Positions 17,158 through 26,752 of a DNA stretch of 64,000 bases are shown here, one piece after another. How positions within the stretch are numbered: the first letter of the stretch is position 1; each line of letters opens with the position of its first letter. The notes beneath the pieces were generated by a model. It was not told the origin of the DNA. It did not search any database and saw nothing but the letters and a program-made list of their open reading frames with translations. A program made the translations under genes and the position numbers. The DNA is from Candidatus Eremiobacteraceae bacterium (GTDB lineage Bacteria; Vulcanimicrobiota; Vulcanimicrobiia; Eremiobacterales; Eremiobacteraceae), in the NCBI GenBank assembly GCA_036511855.1, contig DATCBN010000004.1, positions 1-64,000 of the forward strand, read 5' to 3'.

Positions 17158-18747
17158 ATGCTGGACGTCGTGTTGGAACACGCTACAATCGTCGACGGTA
17201 CGGGCGCGCCAAGCTTCCGCACGGATGTCGCGCTACGTGGCGAGCGCATCGTGCGCATCGGCGACTGCGTGGGCCGCGACGCGGCGCAACGCGTGGACTG
17301 CCGCACGCTCGTCGTCGCACCGGGATTCATCGACATGCACGGCCACTCCGACGAGGCGCTGCTCGCACTGCCGACCTCCGACAGCAAGATACTACAAGGC
17401 GTGACGCTCGAAGTCGGCGGCAATTGCGGTGCGTCGCCCGGGCCGTTTTCGCAGAGCACGCTTGCTGAGCGCCGCGCCGAACTGCAATCGCAATACGGCC
17501 TCGATCAGACGTGGGAGGATTTTGGCGGCTTCCTCGACGCGCTCGACGCCTCGCCACCTTCCATGAATTTCTGCTGTCTCGTGGGTTTGGGCGAGACGCG
17601 AAAAGCCGTGGGCGCGGTGACGCCCGGACCGCTCACAAAAGAACTGCTGGAACGGCAGCGCGCGCTCGTGCGCGAGGCATGCGAACGCGGCGCGATCGGC
17701 ATATCGTCGGGGTTGATCTATCAGCCCGGCAGTTTTGCGGACGTCGACGAACTTGAAGACCTCGCTTGCGCCGCGCGCGATGCGGGCAGCCCGCTGTACG
17801 CGTCGCACATCCGCAGCGAAGGCGACCAGCTCGTCGAAGCTGTTGAAGAGGCGCTCAGCGTCGGTCGGCGCGCGGGCGTCGCCGTTCAGCTCTCGCACCA
17901 CAAGGCGTCCGGCCGTAAGAACTGGGGAAAGGTCCACGACACGTTGGCCCTTGTCGAGCGGGCCCGTTTGAGCGGCGTCGACGTCGTGCTCGACCAATAT
18001 CCCTACAAGGCGTCCTCCACCGGCCTCGATGTGATCCTGCCGGTGGACGTCAACGTCGGCACCAGGCGCGAGATCGCGGACCGACTCGGAGACCCTGCCT
18101 ATTTCGCGCTCACCGCAGGCAGGATAGCCCTCGAGTACGGCGGCCGCTGGGACGAGGTGCTCATCGCCTCGGTCGCCAGCGAACGGAACAGGCACTTCGA
18201 GGGGCTGACCGTGGCCGGCATCGCCGAGCAGACAGGCGACGCCCCAGCCGCAGCTGCGCTTGCGTTGCTCCGCGATGAGTCGCTGGACGTCGCCGCCATC
18301 TACTTCACGATGTGCGAGGACGATCTGCGCGCCGTCCTGCAGTATGCGAACACGTGCATCGGCAGCGACGCGACGGTGCGCGCATTGGAGGGCATCACCG
18401 CTCGCGGCAAGCCCCACCCGCGGGCTTTTGGCACCTTTCCGCGGTTGCTCAAGCGCTATGTCCGGGAGTCGCGGCTGCTTTCGCTCGAAGAGGCTGTGCG
18501 ACGCGCCACGGGTCTTGCTGCCGGCCGCCTAGGGCTGCGGGAGCGTGGGCTGATCGCCGAAGGCTACTTCGCCGACCTCGTGCTTTTCGATCCGGCGACG
18601 GTCGCCGATCTGGCCACATATGAGGAGCCTCACCGCTACCCTGCCGGCATTCACTCCGTCTTCGTGAACGGCAGCGCCGTGGTCCGCGACGGGAGGATCA
18701 CAGGCGCCCGGCCCGGCAGGGTGTTGCGGCGCGGACGCGATCTTTAG
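17158..18747 (+). CDS. N-acyl-D-amino-acid deacylase family amidohydrolase
   Basis: A 529-residue cytoplasmic metal-dependent hydrolase. The first beta strands carry the metal motif PGFIDMHGHSD (about residue 60). SSGLIYQPGSF, YASHIRSEGD and VQLSHHKASGRKNWGK are family signatures around the second half of the active site, and the C-terminal small beta domain ends with the usual YFADLVLFDP and VFVNG strands. Relatives deacylate N-acyl-D-amino acids or cyclic ureides; the exact substrate cannot be told. The start is set by a perfect AAGGAGG eight bases or less before ATG 17158; an upstream in-frame ATG at 17065 has no such site. Confidence 0.88.
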   Translation: MLDVVLEHATIVDGTGAPSFRTDVALRGERIVRIGDCVGRDAAQRVDCRTLVVAPGFIDMHGHSDEALLALPTSDSKILQGVTLEVGGNCGASPGPFSQSTLAERRAELQSQYGLDQTWEDFGGFLDALDASPPSMNFCCLVGLGETRKAVGAVTPGPLTKELLERQRALVREACERGAIGISSGLIYQPGSFADVDELEDLACAARDAGSPLYASHIRSEGDQLVEAVEEALSVGRRAGVAVQLSHHKASGRKNWGKVHDTLALVERARLSGVDVVLDQYPYKASSTGLDVILPVDVNVGTRREIADRLGDPAYFALTAGRIALEYGGRWDEVLIASVASERNRHFEGLTVAGIAEQTGDAPAAAALALLRDESLDVAAIYFTMCEDDLRAVLQYANTCIGSDATVRALEGITARGKPHPRAFGTFPRLLKRYVRESRLLSLEEAVRRATGLAAGRLGLRERGLIAEGYFADLVLFDPATVADLATYEEPHRYPAGIHSVFVNGSAVVRDGRITGARPGRVLRRGRDL

Positions 18748-18768
18748 TCGTCGTATGCGCTGCGTAAC

Positions 18769-18796
18769 TTGACCGCGTCGCTGGCCACGGTATAAT
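18769..18796 (+). promoter_or_regulatory. sigma-70-type promoter predicting a leaderless mRNA
   Basis: TTGACC at 18769-18774 and TATAAT at 18791-18796, with a 16-base spacer. Transcription should begin about seven bases after the -10 box, at 18803-18804, which is the A of the ATG of the next gene. No ribosome site exists before that ATG. Confidence 0.7.
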
Positions 18797-18803
18797 CAAG
18801 TAG

Positions 18804-19355
18804 ATGGAGACTCCGCCGATCTCGGTTAGAACCGCGAGATGGTTTTTCATGGCCCTGCTGCTGGCAGCCTGTGCCATGCCGGCGCTCGCGTCGCCGCACG
18901 CCCGTACAACCCAGGCGGACCACACCCGTCCGTGGGTTGAGGGCGTCGATCCGGGTTTGGAAAATTCGCTTTTCGGCGCCACATACCGGGCGTTGCCCGA
19001 GCACAACATCCTCAAGGTCTATGCATTCGCGGCCGGCGGCTACGAATCGGCCGGCATCCGCTTTTCGGCTCGCGTTCCGCACGAGGGGCGCGACCTCACC
19101 GCGGAAGAGATCGCGCACGAAGCTGCGATCCTCATCCGCACGGCGTTCAACGACTATCCCGATGTCGAGGAAGTCGACATCTGGGGTACCATTCCGGTGA
19201 ACCTACACCAGCTCAAGTCGATCGAGAACACCGTGTTTTCGGTATCCGCAACCCGAGACGTTTTCGAGCAGTTGGAGCGGCAGCCCGCGATGGCGGATGA
19301 AGCGTTCGTGGATGCGTTCGGGCGTGTCTGGTTCGCGCCGCAAGTGCCGCGATGA
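18804..19355 (+). CDS. exported protein of unknown function
   Basis: A 183-residue protein with an N-terminal signal peptide (hydrophobic stretch about residues 14-29, cleavage near ALASPHA), thus periplasmic or secreted. The mature part has no recognised motif; it contains a YESAGIRFSARVPH strand region and an acidic helix (TAEEIAHEAAILI), reminiscent of small alpha/beta envelope domains. It is followed with a four-base ATGA overlap by a polysaccharide deacetylase, so the pair is translationally coupled and may act together on the cell envelope. It probably starts at the first base of its mRNA. Confidence 0.65.
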   Translation: METPPISVRTARWFFMALLLAACAMPALASPHARTTQADHTRPWVEGVDPGLENSLFGATYRALPEHNILKVYAFAAGGYESAGIRFSARVPHEGRDLTAEEIAHEAAILIRTAFNDYPDVEEVDIWGTIPVNLHQLKSIENTVFSVSATRDVFEQLERQPAMADEAFVDAFGRVWFAPQVPR

Positions 19356-20101
19356 GCCGGGTGTGGGCAGGCGCCATGGCACTCGCCGCAAGTATGGCTC
19401 TGTTCGCCGGGCCTGCAGAAGCCGCCATTCGACCCGTTGCCCAGCCGTTGCCGTTGGCGGCGCCGGGAGTCCAAACGCTGCATCTCTCCCTCGAGAGAGC
19501 CGATCAGGTTTGGCGCGTCCCCATGCACCGGCGCTTGATCGCGCTCACTTTTGACGACGGTCCGTACCCGTTCTACACGCCATTGCTGCTGCACGTTCTC
19601 GACCGCTCTCACGTGGCCGCCACGTTTTTCTGCGTCGGCCGCTCGGCGCAAGAATTCCCCGAGCTGATCGACCGCATCATCGAAGCCGGCGACGAGATCG
19701 GCAATCACACGTTCAACCACTACGCGCTCAAGGGTCTCAGCGACGAGCAGATCGCCGAGCAGATCATGGAAGGCGGGGCCATCCTCTCCACGTTTGTCGG
19801 CCGGCCCCTCGATCTGTTCCGGCCGCCGCACGGCAGCTACGATCGGCGCGTCCTCGAGATCGCCGCAGCGATGGGCTACCGCACCGTTTTCTGGAGCGAC
19901 AGTCCTGAGGACACGAAGGACATCTCGCCGGCGCTAGAAGTGCAGCGCGTGCTGGCACAAGCGGAGCCCGGCGGCATCGTCTTGCTGCACAGCGGACAAT
20001 ACCGCACGATCGAGTCGCTGCCGGTCATCATCGATAGGCTTCGCGCGCGGGGCTACACGTTCGTGACGGTCGGTCAGCTGCTGGCGTCGGGCAATCTCTA
20101 A
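19352..20101 (+). CDS. polysaccharide deacetylase (NodB homology, CE4)
   Basis: A 249-residue exported enzyme with a signal peptide (to about residue 24) and a NodB fold. Metal and catalytic motifs are in place: motif 1 ALTFDDGP (Asp68, Asp69), motif 2 GNHTFNH (about residue 116), motif 3 RPPHGSYD (about 150), and the late motifs FWSDSPED and IVLLHSG. It should remove N- or O-acetyl groups from peptidoglycan or another envelope glycan. The start overlaps the upstream exported-protein gene; the stop overlaps the convergent coaE stop by four bases. Confidence 0.9.
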   Translation: MSRVWAGAMALAASMALFAGPAEAAIRPVAQPLPLAAPGVQTLHLSLERADQVWRVPMHRRLIALTFDDGPYPFYTPLLLHVLDRSHVAATFFCVGRSAQEFPELIDRIIEAGDEIGNHTFNHYALKGLSDEQIAEQIMEGGAILSTFVGRPLDLFRPPHGSYDRRVLEIAAAMGYRTVFWSDSPEDTKDISPALEVQRVLAQAEPGGIVLLHSGQYRTIESLPVIIDRLRARGYTFVTVGQLLASGNL

Positions 20102-20697
20102 CTGTTGCCGCGTAGCCGCACAAGTTTAGCCCACGCTTCTTTAGCCTCGTGCTGCAGCGCCGCGAGATCGCCGTCGTTGCGGATCACGATATCGGCGCGA
20201 ATTTCGTATTCCTCGTCGCTGAGCTGAGCCGCCATCCGCGCTTCGACTTGTGCGGCAAGTACGCCGTCGCGAAGAACCACACGCTCGACGCGCAACGCCC
20301 GCTTCGCGATCACGCACACGACCCGGTCGCAATACGCGTCGAAACCGGTTTGCAGAAGCAATGGAACTACCAGCACAACCATCGCCGATGCGGGCTGCGC
20401 TTTCATCGCGGCGATCGTCCGCTCGCGGATCGCCGGATGGGTCAACTGATTTAAGCGCGCTTCGCGAAGACGATCGCCAAACGCAGCCGCCGCGAGCGCC
20501 GCGCGGTCGAGCGTGCCGTCGGACTTGAGTATGGCGCCGCCAAACTCTGCGGCGAGCGAGTCGAGCACCGCGCTCGGCGGTTTCACGACTTCGCGCGCGA
20601 TGACGTCGGTGTCGATGATCGTGGCGCCCATGCGCGAAAAAAAATCGGCAACGGCGCTTTTGCCCGCGCCGATGCCGCCTGTGAGGCCGATGATCAT
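20098..20697 (-). CDS. coaE: dephospho-CoA kinase
   Basis: A 199-residue P-loop kinase that phosphorylates dephospho-CoA in the last step of coenzyme A synthesis. The N-terminal GLTGGIGAGKS (residues 4-14) is the ATP loop. IDTDVIAREVV and the LNQLTHPAIR segment are the substrate and lid signatures. Its length is normal for the family. It is the last gene of a leftward polA-mutM-rpsA-coaE group; polA, mutM and coaE adjacent to one another is a common order in bacteria. It ends four bases inside the convergent deacetylase gene. Confidence 0.93.
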   Translation of the reverse strand: MIIGLTGGIGAGKSAVADFFSRMGATIIDTDVIAREVVKPPSAVLDSLAAEFGGAILKSDGTLDRAALAAAAFGDRLREARLNQLTHPAIRERTIAAMKAQPASAMVVLVVPLLLQTGFDAYCDRVVCVIAKRALRVERVVLRDGVLAAQVEARMAAQLSDEEYEIRADIVIRNDGDLAALQHEAKEAWAKLVRLRGNS

Positions 20698-20700
20698 CCG

Positions 20701-21915
20701 TTATTCGATATCCGGGGGCTCGATCACCAACGGTTCTTCGACCGGAGGTTCTTCCGCGGGCGCGACGGCATCGCCGATGGTGTTGCCGGACGAATCTTCC
20801 TGACCCGCGAGATAGTCTTGAACCTCGGAGCCTTCAGTGCTTGATTCGTTGACCTTGGACAAGCTCGCGGTGATCCGTCTCGTGCCGGTGTTGATGGACA
20901 GCAATCTGACCTGCACCGTTTCGCCCTGCGCGGGCGGAGCCGCCGCGTCGAACTCCGACTTCGGCACCATGCCCGTGACGCCGGGCAACAGTTCTACCAA
21001 GAGGTAGTTCTGCGTGGCCTTGATCAACTGCGCCGGAACCACCGTGCCCTCGACGAGCTGATCGGGCACCGTCTTCCACGGATCTTCGAGCGAGTGCTTC
21101 ACGGAGAGGCTGACCTTCTTCGCATCCGCGTCGAATTTCATGACCTCGACCATGACCTTGTCGCCGATCTGCACCACTTCGCTCGGATGCTTGATCCGCG
21201 ACCACGACAACTCGCTGTTGTGGATGAGCCCGTCGATGCCGCCGAGGTCGACGAATGCGCCGAAGTCCGCAAGGCGCACGATCGTGCCTTCGCGGATCTG
21301 ACCGGCTTCCAACGTGGAGAGCAGCTCCATTTTCTTTTGGTTCAGCTCTTCTTCGAGCACGACGCGCTGCGACAGCACGACGCGCCGGCGCTTGTGATCG
21401 AGGTCGATGACTTTGAGGCGCAGCTCTTTGCCGACGAGTTCGTCGAGATTGCCCACAGGATGGCGCCGGATCTGCGATGCCGGCACGAAGCCTCGCATGC
21501 CGAGATCAACGAGCACGCCGCCTTTGACGACTTGCGTCACTGTGGCGTTGATCGCGTCGTTGCGCTCGTGCGCTTCCAGAACTTTCTCCCAGGTCTTGAG
21601 CGCGCGCGCGCGCTTCTCCGAGAGATACATCGTGCCGTCGCCGTCGCCGTCGATGCGATGGACGAGCACCTCGAGCGTGTCGCCGATCTTCAGGTCGGCG
21701 ATGGAGATGCCAGACGAGAGCTCGCGCGACGTGACCACGCCTTCGGACTTGCCGCCGATATCCACGAGAAGTTCGTCATTTGATTTTGCGACGATGAGGC
21801 CATGGAGCACTTGCCCTTCGTCGAGGGTTTTCAGGCTCTCTTCGTAGAGCCGTTGTTCGAGAGCGAATTCATCGTCGGCTTCTTGTGCGGGCTCGACGAC
21901 ATTTGTGTCGGACAT
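20701..21915 (-). CDS. rpsA: 30S ribosomal protein S1-like, four S1 domains
   Basis: A 404-residue RNA-binding protein. After an acidic N-terminus come four S1 (OB-fold) repeats at about residues 35-105, 113-180, 200-272 and 282-350, with typical strands such as VDIGGKSEGVV, VDLGMRGFVPASQI and VDLGGIDGLIHNSELSW. The C-terminal tail is acidic and Pro/Glu-rich. Repeat number and order match the short S1 of many non-proteobacterial lineages, which helps recruit mRNA to the 30S subunit. It starts three bases after coaE in genomic order (upstream in transcription). The leaderless gene in this window makes a limited S1 dependence plausible, but that is inference. Confidence 0.9.
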   Translation of the reverse strand: MSDTNVVEPAQEADDEFALEQRLYEESLKTLDEGQVLHGLIVAKSNDELLVDIGGKSEGVVTSRELSSGISIADLKIGDTLEVLVHRIDGDGDGTMYLSEKRARALKTWEKVLEAHERNDAINATVTQVVKGGVLVDLGMRGFVPASQIRRHPVGNLDELVGKELRLKVIDLDHKRRRVVLSQRVVLEEELNQKKMELLSTLEAGQIREGTIVRLADFGAFVDLGGIDGLIHNSELSWSRIKHPSEVVQIGDKVMVEVMKFDADAKKVSLSVKHSLEDPWKTVPDQLVEGTVVPAQLIKATQNYLLVELLPGVTGMVPKSEFDAAAPPAQGETVQVRLLSINTGTRRITASLSKVNESSTEGSEVQDYLAGQEDSSGNTIGDAVAPAEEPPVEEPLVIEPPDIE

Positions 21916-22001
21916 TATTGGGGGTTCACCTATGCTTTTTCAAATTTCGACCGTTTGGCGGTCGATGATCTTGCTGGCGGACCGGATGTGAATCGGCTGC
22001 A

Positions 22002-22808
22002 TTATCGCTGGCAATCGGAGCAATAGAAGGTGCTACGTTGGGCCAGCAGGATACGCCGTACCGGGGAGCGGCATTGCTTACACGGCAAGCCGACGCGCCC
22101 ATAGACGACAAACTGCTTCTGAAAGCCGCCTTCCTTTCCTTCCGCGTCCACGTAGTCGTTTAGACTTGAACCGCGATGTTTAATGGCTCGTCGCAGCACG
22201 CGCCGTAGACTCTTGAGCAGCCCGATCCGTTCTGCAGCGGTGAGTCGGCCCGCCGGCCGGCGCGGCCTGATGCCCGCGTAGAATAGCGCTTCGCACGCGT
22301 AAATATTACCGACGCCTGCGAGGCGGCGTTGGTCGAGCAGCCACGACTTTATCGGCGTGCGACGTCCCGCGAGCAATTCCGCAAACATCTCCGCGTTGAG
22401 ACGCCGGTCAAACGGATCGACGCCGATCGCGAGGACTTCAGCCGCATCGCCCTGGAGCAATCGTACGCGGCCGAACTTGCGCGGATCGTCGAACTTCATA
22501 GAATCGCCGTCATCGAAATCAATTCTTAGGCGCTCGTGCCGGCGCGCCGGCTCCGATGCCGGTCCGACCAGCAAGCTTCCGGTCATGCGCAAGTGGATCG
22601 TCAGCGTGCGGCCATCTTCAAGAACGATCGCGACGTATTTCCCCACACGTCCGACGTCGACGATTCGCTGACCGTCGAGCGACGCCAGCGGCAAGCTGCG
22701 TTCGTCAACGGTGCGCAACCACGCGACGCCGACGCCGCGGATGCGTTTGCCGCGGATCAGCTCGCGCAGACCGCGCGCGATGGTTTCGACTTCAGGCAGT
22801 TCGGGCAT
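22002..22808 (-). CDS. mutM: formamidopyrimidine-DNA glycosylase
   Basis: A 268-residue base-excision repair enzyme that removes oxidised purines (8-oxoG, Fapy) and nicks the AP site. The mature N-terminus PELPEVETIARGL holds the catalytic Pro2 and Glu3. KYVAIVLEDG supplies the conserved Lys, and HLRMTGSL is the next family motif. The helix-two-turns-helix segment (VGNIYACEALF) and the C-terminal zinc finger with CKQC ... CSDC follow. All key residues are intact. It starts seven bases after the polA stop in the same operon. Confidence 0.95.
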   Translation of the reverse strand: MPELPEVETIARGLRELIRGKRIRGVGVAWLRTVDERSLPLASLDGQRIVDVGRVGKYVAIVLEDGRTLTIHLRMTGSLLVGPASEPARRHERLRIDFDDGDSMKFDDPRKFGRVRLLQGDAAEVLAIGVDPFDRRLNAEMFAELLAGRRTPIKSWLLDQRRLAGVGNIYACEALFYAGIRPRRPAGRLTAAERIGLLKSLRRVLRRAIKHRGSSLNDYVDAEGKEGGFQKQFVVYGRVGLPCKQCRSPVRRILLAQRSTFYCSDCQR

Positions 22809-22814
22809 CGGATG

Positions 22815-25526
22815 CTACGCCATGTCTCCCCAACTGGGGCCGGACTTGAAATCGACCACGAGCGGCACGCGCAAGGTCATCGCGTTTTCCATCGCATTGC
22901 GGACGTCTTCGCGCAGCGCGTCGAGCGCCTGCATATCGACTTCGAAGATCAGCTCGTCGTGCACTTGCAAGAGCAACTGCGCCGGATGGCGTTGTTCTTC
23001 GATGCGCCGCGCGATGCGCACCATCGCCAGCTTGATGAGATCGGCCGCGCTGCCTTGCAGCGGCGCGTTGATGGCCACGCGCTCGGCAGCGGCCCGCATG
23101 GCGTGGTTCGGCGATTTCAGATCGGGCAGAAGGCGGCGTCGGCCGAGCAATGTCGTGACCTGCCCGTCGACGCGCGCTTTGTCGATCGCGCCGGCGATGT
23201 ATTGTTTGATCTGCGGAAAGCGGGCGAAGTACGCGGCGATGAAATCGCGCGCTTCTCCGCGCGAGAAGCCAACGCTTTGCGCGAGGCCGAACGAGCCCAT
23301 GCCGTAGAGGATGCCGAAATTCACGGCTTTCGCGCGTCGGCGCAGTTCTCCAGGCACCGGTTCGCCGGCGGGCACGGCGAAGACGGCGCGCGCGGTGTAG
23401 GCGTGGATATCCTCGCCGCTCTTGAACGCGTCGATCAGCGTCGGATCTTCCGACATGTGCGCGAACAGACGCAGCTCGATCTGCGAGTAGTCCGCCGCAA
23501 GCAGCACGCGCCCTTGCGTGGGCGGGAGAAAGGCGAGGCGGATCTCGCGGCCGAGCTCGCTGCGGACCGGTATGTTCTGGAGATTTGGATTCGTGCTCGA
23601 CAAGCGGCCCGTGGCTGCGCCGAGCTGGTTGAGCGTGGTGTGGAGTATGCCGTCGCGTTTGTCGATCAGAGCCGGAAGCGCGTCAACGTAGGTGGACTTG
23701 AGCTTAGACACCTCGCGATATTCGAGCACGCGCGCTGCGATCTCGTGCTCGCTCGCTAATGGCGCAAGCACTTCTACGCCCGTAGCCCAGGCCGTCTTCT
23801 TCTTCGATCCGCCGGGCATCTGCAGTTTCTCGAACAGAATCGCGCCGAGCGCCTTGGGAGAGTTGATGTTGAACTCTTCGCCCGCGAGCCGGTGCACCGC
23901 GCTTGTGGCTTGTGCGATCGCATCGTCGAGTTTGCGGCGGATCCGGTCGAGCTCTCCGATGTCGAGCCGGAAGCCTGCCTGCTCCATGTGCGCGAGGACC
24001 GCAGCGAGCGGCATCTCGATATCGTTGAACACCCCGGACATGCCGGCGTTGGCGAGATCGTCTTGCAGCGGCTCGGCGACAGTGGCGATCGCAGCGGCGG
24101 CCGAAGCGTGCTCCGCCGAAACGCCGTGCCCGGCTCCGAACAGTTCCATCGGCGCTGCGGTCGCATCGTACGGCATGACCGGAGGCGCGCCGTATGCCGC
24201 TGCGACGCCCGCAAGGTCGGTGTTCGCGCGATCCGGATCGAGCAGCGCGTATGCAAGGGTCAGGTCGAACCTCACGCCGCGCGGCACGATGCCGTTGCGG
24301 CCGCCGAAGCGCGCCAGCTCTTTGGCGCCGAAAACGATCTTCGACGGAACGTCCGCGGTCAGCAGATTCTTGAAATCCGCATGCGCTTTCTCATCGTCCA
24401 ACAGCGCCGGCGCCGGTGCGACGACCGCATCGCTCCCCGGCCACGCAAATGCAAAGGCGACGGGCGGTGCGCCGGGCGCGCCGATCGCGGCGAGCGCGAT
24501 CTCAGGTTGCGCCATCGCACGCGAAAGCAGATCGCGCGCATCTGCGGGCGTCGCGGCGAGGATATGGCGGAATTTTGGTTGTGGCCGTCCTCGGTCCGGC
24601 ATCGCGCGAGCGGTCGCGGTCGCGGATGTGCCAAGGACTTCCTCGGGTTTGGGATCGCCGCGACCTTCATTCCGGCTGAACAAACCGCGGAACTCGAATT
24701 CATTGTACATGGCGGCGAGACGTTCGCGCTCCGGCTCGCGGTAGGCACATTCATCCCACGTCAATGCGATCGGTAGCGTGCGTTTTGCCAACGAGACGTC
24801 GCGGCAGCGGCGGGCGAGGTCGGCGTGTTCGACCAGCAGCGCGCCGATGCGGTCTGGTTTCACCTCGCGCGCGTGCGCGAGAACTTCTTCGAGCGTGCCG
24901 AATTGGGCGATGAGTTTAACGGCCGTTTTCTCGCCGATGCCCGGCACGCCGGAGAGGTTGTCGGACGGATCGCCCTTGAGCCCGCGATAGTCGGCGAGCT
25001 GCGATGGCCGCAGGCCGTAGCGTTCGAAAACCGCGGCCTCGTCGTAGCGCATGAGGTCGCTGAATCCGCGCTTGGGTGTGAGCACCGTGCAATGCTGGTC
25101 CACCAGTTGCAAGAGATCCAGATCGCCGGAGACGATGACCGACGCGAACGCCTGCGACGACGCGCGGGTGGCAAGCGTGGCGATGCAATCGTCCGCTTCT
25201 TCGCTCTCCACTTCCACTGCTGCGACGCCGTACGCCGCGAGCACTTTTCGCACGAGCGGGAACTGCGAGCGAAGCTCGTTGGGCATGTCCGGCCGTTGCG
25301 CTTTGTAGGTCGGCATGGCCGCGAGCCGCTCTGCGGGGATGCCCGCGTCGAAACAGGCGACGGCGTGCGACGGTTTTTCCGAGGCAAGCGCGCGCGCGAG
25401 CATACGCTCGAAGCCGTACACGGCGTTGACTGCCGCGCCCGACGACGTGGTGAGCGGCGGCAACGCGAAGAACGCGCGATAGACCAGCGCGTAGACGTCG
25501 AGAAGGAGCAGCTTGCGTTCGGACAC
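22815..25526 (-). CDS. polA: DNA polymerase I
   Basis: A 903-residue repair and Okazaki-fragment polymerase. The N-terminal 5' nuclease occupies about residues 1-290 (LLLDVYALVYRAFFALPP, and GDLDLLQLVD with YRGLKGDPSDNLSGVPGIG). The middle 3'-5' exonuclease-like domain (about 315-500) lacks the usual DxE metal motif, so proofreading is probably lost, as in Taq-type enzymes. The polymerase domain is complete: motif A DYSQIELRLFAH, motif B RRAKAVNFGILYGMG and motif C LLLQVHDELIFEV. It heads the polA-mutM-rpsA-coaE group. Confidence 0.95.
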   Translation of the reverse strand: MSERKLLLLDVYALVYRAFFALPPLTTSSGAAVNAVYGFERMLARALASEKPSHAVACFDAGIPAERLAAMPTYKAQRPDMPNELRSQFPLVRKVLAAYGVAAVEVESEEADDCIATLATRASSQAFASVIVSGDLDLLQLVDQHCTVLTPKRGFSDLMRYDEAAVFERYGLRPSQLADYRGLKGDPSDNLSGVPGIGEKTAVKLIAQFGTLEEVLAHAREVKPDRIGALLVEHADLARRCRDVSLAKRTLPIALTWDECAYREPERERLAAMYNEFEFRGLFSRNEGRGDPKPEEVLGTSATATARAMPDRGRPQPKFRHILAATPADARDLLSRAMAQPEIALAAIGAPGAPPVAFAFAWPGSDAVVAPAPALLDDEKAHADFKNLLTADVPSKIVFGAKELARFGGRNGIVPRGVRFDLTLAYALLDPDRANTDLAGVAAAYGAPPVMPYDATAAPMELFGAGHGVSAEHASAAAAIATVAEPLQDDLANAGMSGVFNDIEMPLAAVLAHMEQAGFRLDIGELDRIRRKLDDAIAQATSAVHRLAGEEFNINSPKALGAILFEKLQMPGGSKKKTAWATGVEVLAPLASEHEIAARVLEYREVSKLKSTYVDALPALIDKRDGILHTTLNQLGAATGRLSSTNPNLQNIPVRSELGREIRLAFLPPTQGRVLLAADYSQIELRLFAHMSEDPTLIDAFKSGEDIHAYTARAVFAVPAGEPVPGELRRRAKAVNFGILYGMGSFGLAQSVGFSRGEARDFIAAYFARFPQIKQYIAGAIDKARVDGQVTTLLGRRRLLPDLKSPNHAMRAAAERVAINAPLQGSAADLIKLAMVRIARRIEEQRHPAQLLLQVHDELIFEVDMQALDALREDVRNAMENAMTLRVPLVVDFKSGPSWGDMA

Positions 25527-25555
25527 GTGAGTTGCCGATCAGATGCGGGCGGGCA

Positions 25556-26752
25556 TCATGCGGGTTTGGCCATATCCGGGAGCGCGCGCGTTTCCCCGCT
25601 TCGCGCGGAGCGTCCTTCGCTTTCACCCGGCAGCATCGCGGTGGCCAACGTGCCGGCGACCGAGATGCCGACGAGCACCCACAGGACCGTTAGCAATCCC
25701 GACATATCGGCAAGGCGGCCCAATCCCGCCACGGCCAAGCCGCCGACGCCCGACGTGAATCCGATGACGAGCGATGCCGCAAGCGCGAGCCTGCTCGGCA
25801 TGAAGTCCTGCGCCATCACCACGCTGATCGACGTCGTGGATATGATGCAGGCGCCGGCGAGCGCGAGCGCGACCACGCCGGCCGCACCCGGAGAGATGAT
25901 GTAGAACGCGAGGAGCACGGGAACGCATGCGAGGCTCGCGAGCATCGTGCTCTTGTTGCCAACTTTATCGGCGATCGCGCCGCCGAGAATCGTGCTCGCT
26001 GCTCCCGCGCCCAATACCGCGAACAACAGCGGGCCGGTGGACGATGCAGGATGATTCAGCACGTGCACTGCGTAGAGCGGCACGAAGATGAGGATGCCGC
26101 TATAGATGATCGACCGCAACGCGACGACCGTTACCAACATCGTCATGGCTCCGCGGCGCGAACGCGTTCGGCCTTTGGGTGAGGCGGCGAAGTGCGCGGT
26201 CTCCGCGCTTTGGATGGCCGGCGCGATGAATGCCGTGATGATGGTGACGATGATGCCGGGGATGAGGTATATCCATGTGCCCTGCGGGCCGACGGAGACG
26301 ACGATCGCCGTAACGACCAGCGGTCCGAGCGCAACGCCGATGTTGCCGCCGATCGTGAAGAACGACATGCCGGTGGCGCGTTTGGTGCCCGAGACGAAGC
26401 GGGCAGATTTCGTGGCTTCTGGATGGAAGATGGCCGAACCGATGCCGGTGATCGCGACGGCGCCGAGCACCAGTGGGTAGGTCGGCGCAAGCCCGAGCAC
26501 GGCGAAACCGCCCGCCGCGAGCAGCACGCCGAGGGGAATCAGAAAACGCTTCGCCCCGCGATCGGAGATCACGCCGAATATCGGTTGGGTGATGGAAGAC
26601 GTCACCTGGTATATGGTGGAGACCGCCGCGAGCAGCAAGTACGACAACGCGAATTTGCCCTGCAGATATGGAAGCATGGCGACGAGCGCGCCGCCGGTGA
26701 CGTCGACGGTGAGGTGGCCGAGACTCAGGAGCGAGAGCGCACGCCGCTTCAC
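25556..26752 (-). CDS. MFS transporter, fosmidomycin-resistance (Fsr)-like
   Basis: A 398-residue inner-membrane protein with about 12 hydrophobic segments. The N-terminal half holds GHLTVDVTGGALVAMLPYL, the MFS loop FGVISDRGAKR between helices 2 and 3, and RATGMSFFTIGGNIGVALGP, which closely follows the Fsr subfamily pattern. These are proton-driven drug or metabolite exporters; the substrate here is unknown. The GTG start overlaps the stop of the upstream DUF2064 gene (GTGA), so the two are translationally coupled. Confidence 0.85.
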   Translation of the reverse strand: MKRRALSLLSLGHLTVDVTGGALVAMLPYLQGKFALSYLLLAAVSTIYQVTSSITQPIFGVISDRGAKRFLIPLGVLLAAGGFAVLGLAPTYPLVLGAVAITGIGSAIFHPEATKSARFVSGTKRATGMSFFTIGGNIGVALGPLVVTAIVVSVGPQGTWIYLIPGIIVTIITAFIAPAIQSAETAHFAASPKGRTRSRRGAMTMLVTVVALRSIIYSGILIFVPLYAVHVLNHPASSTGPLLFAVLGAGAASTILGGAIADKVGNKSTMLASLACVPVLLAFYIISPGAAGVVALALAGACIISTTSISVVMAQDFMPSRLALAASLVIGFTSGVGGLAVAGLGRLADMSGLLTVLWVLVGISVAGTLATAMLPGESEGRSARSGETRALPDMAKPA

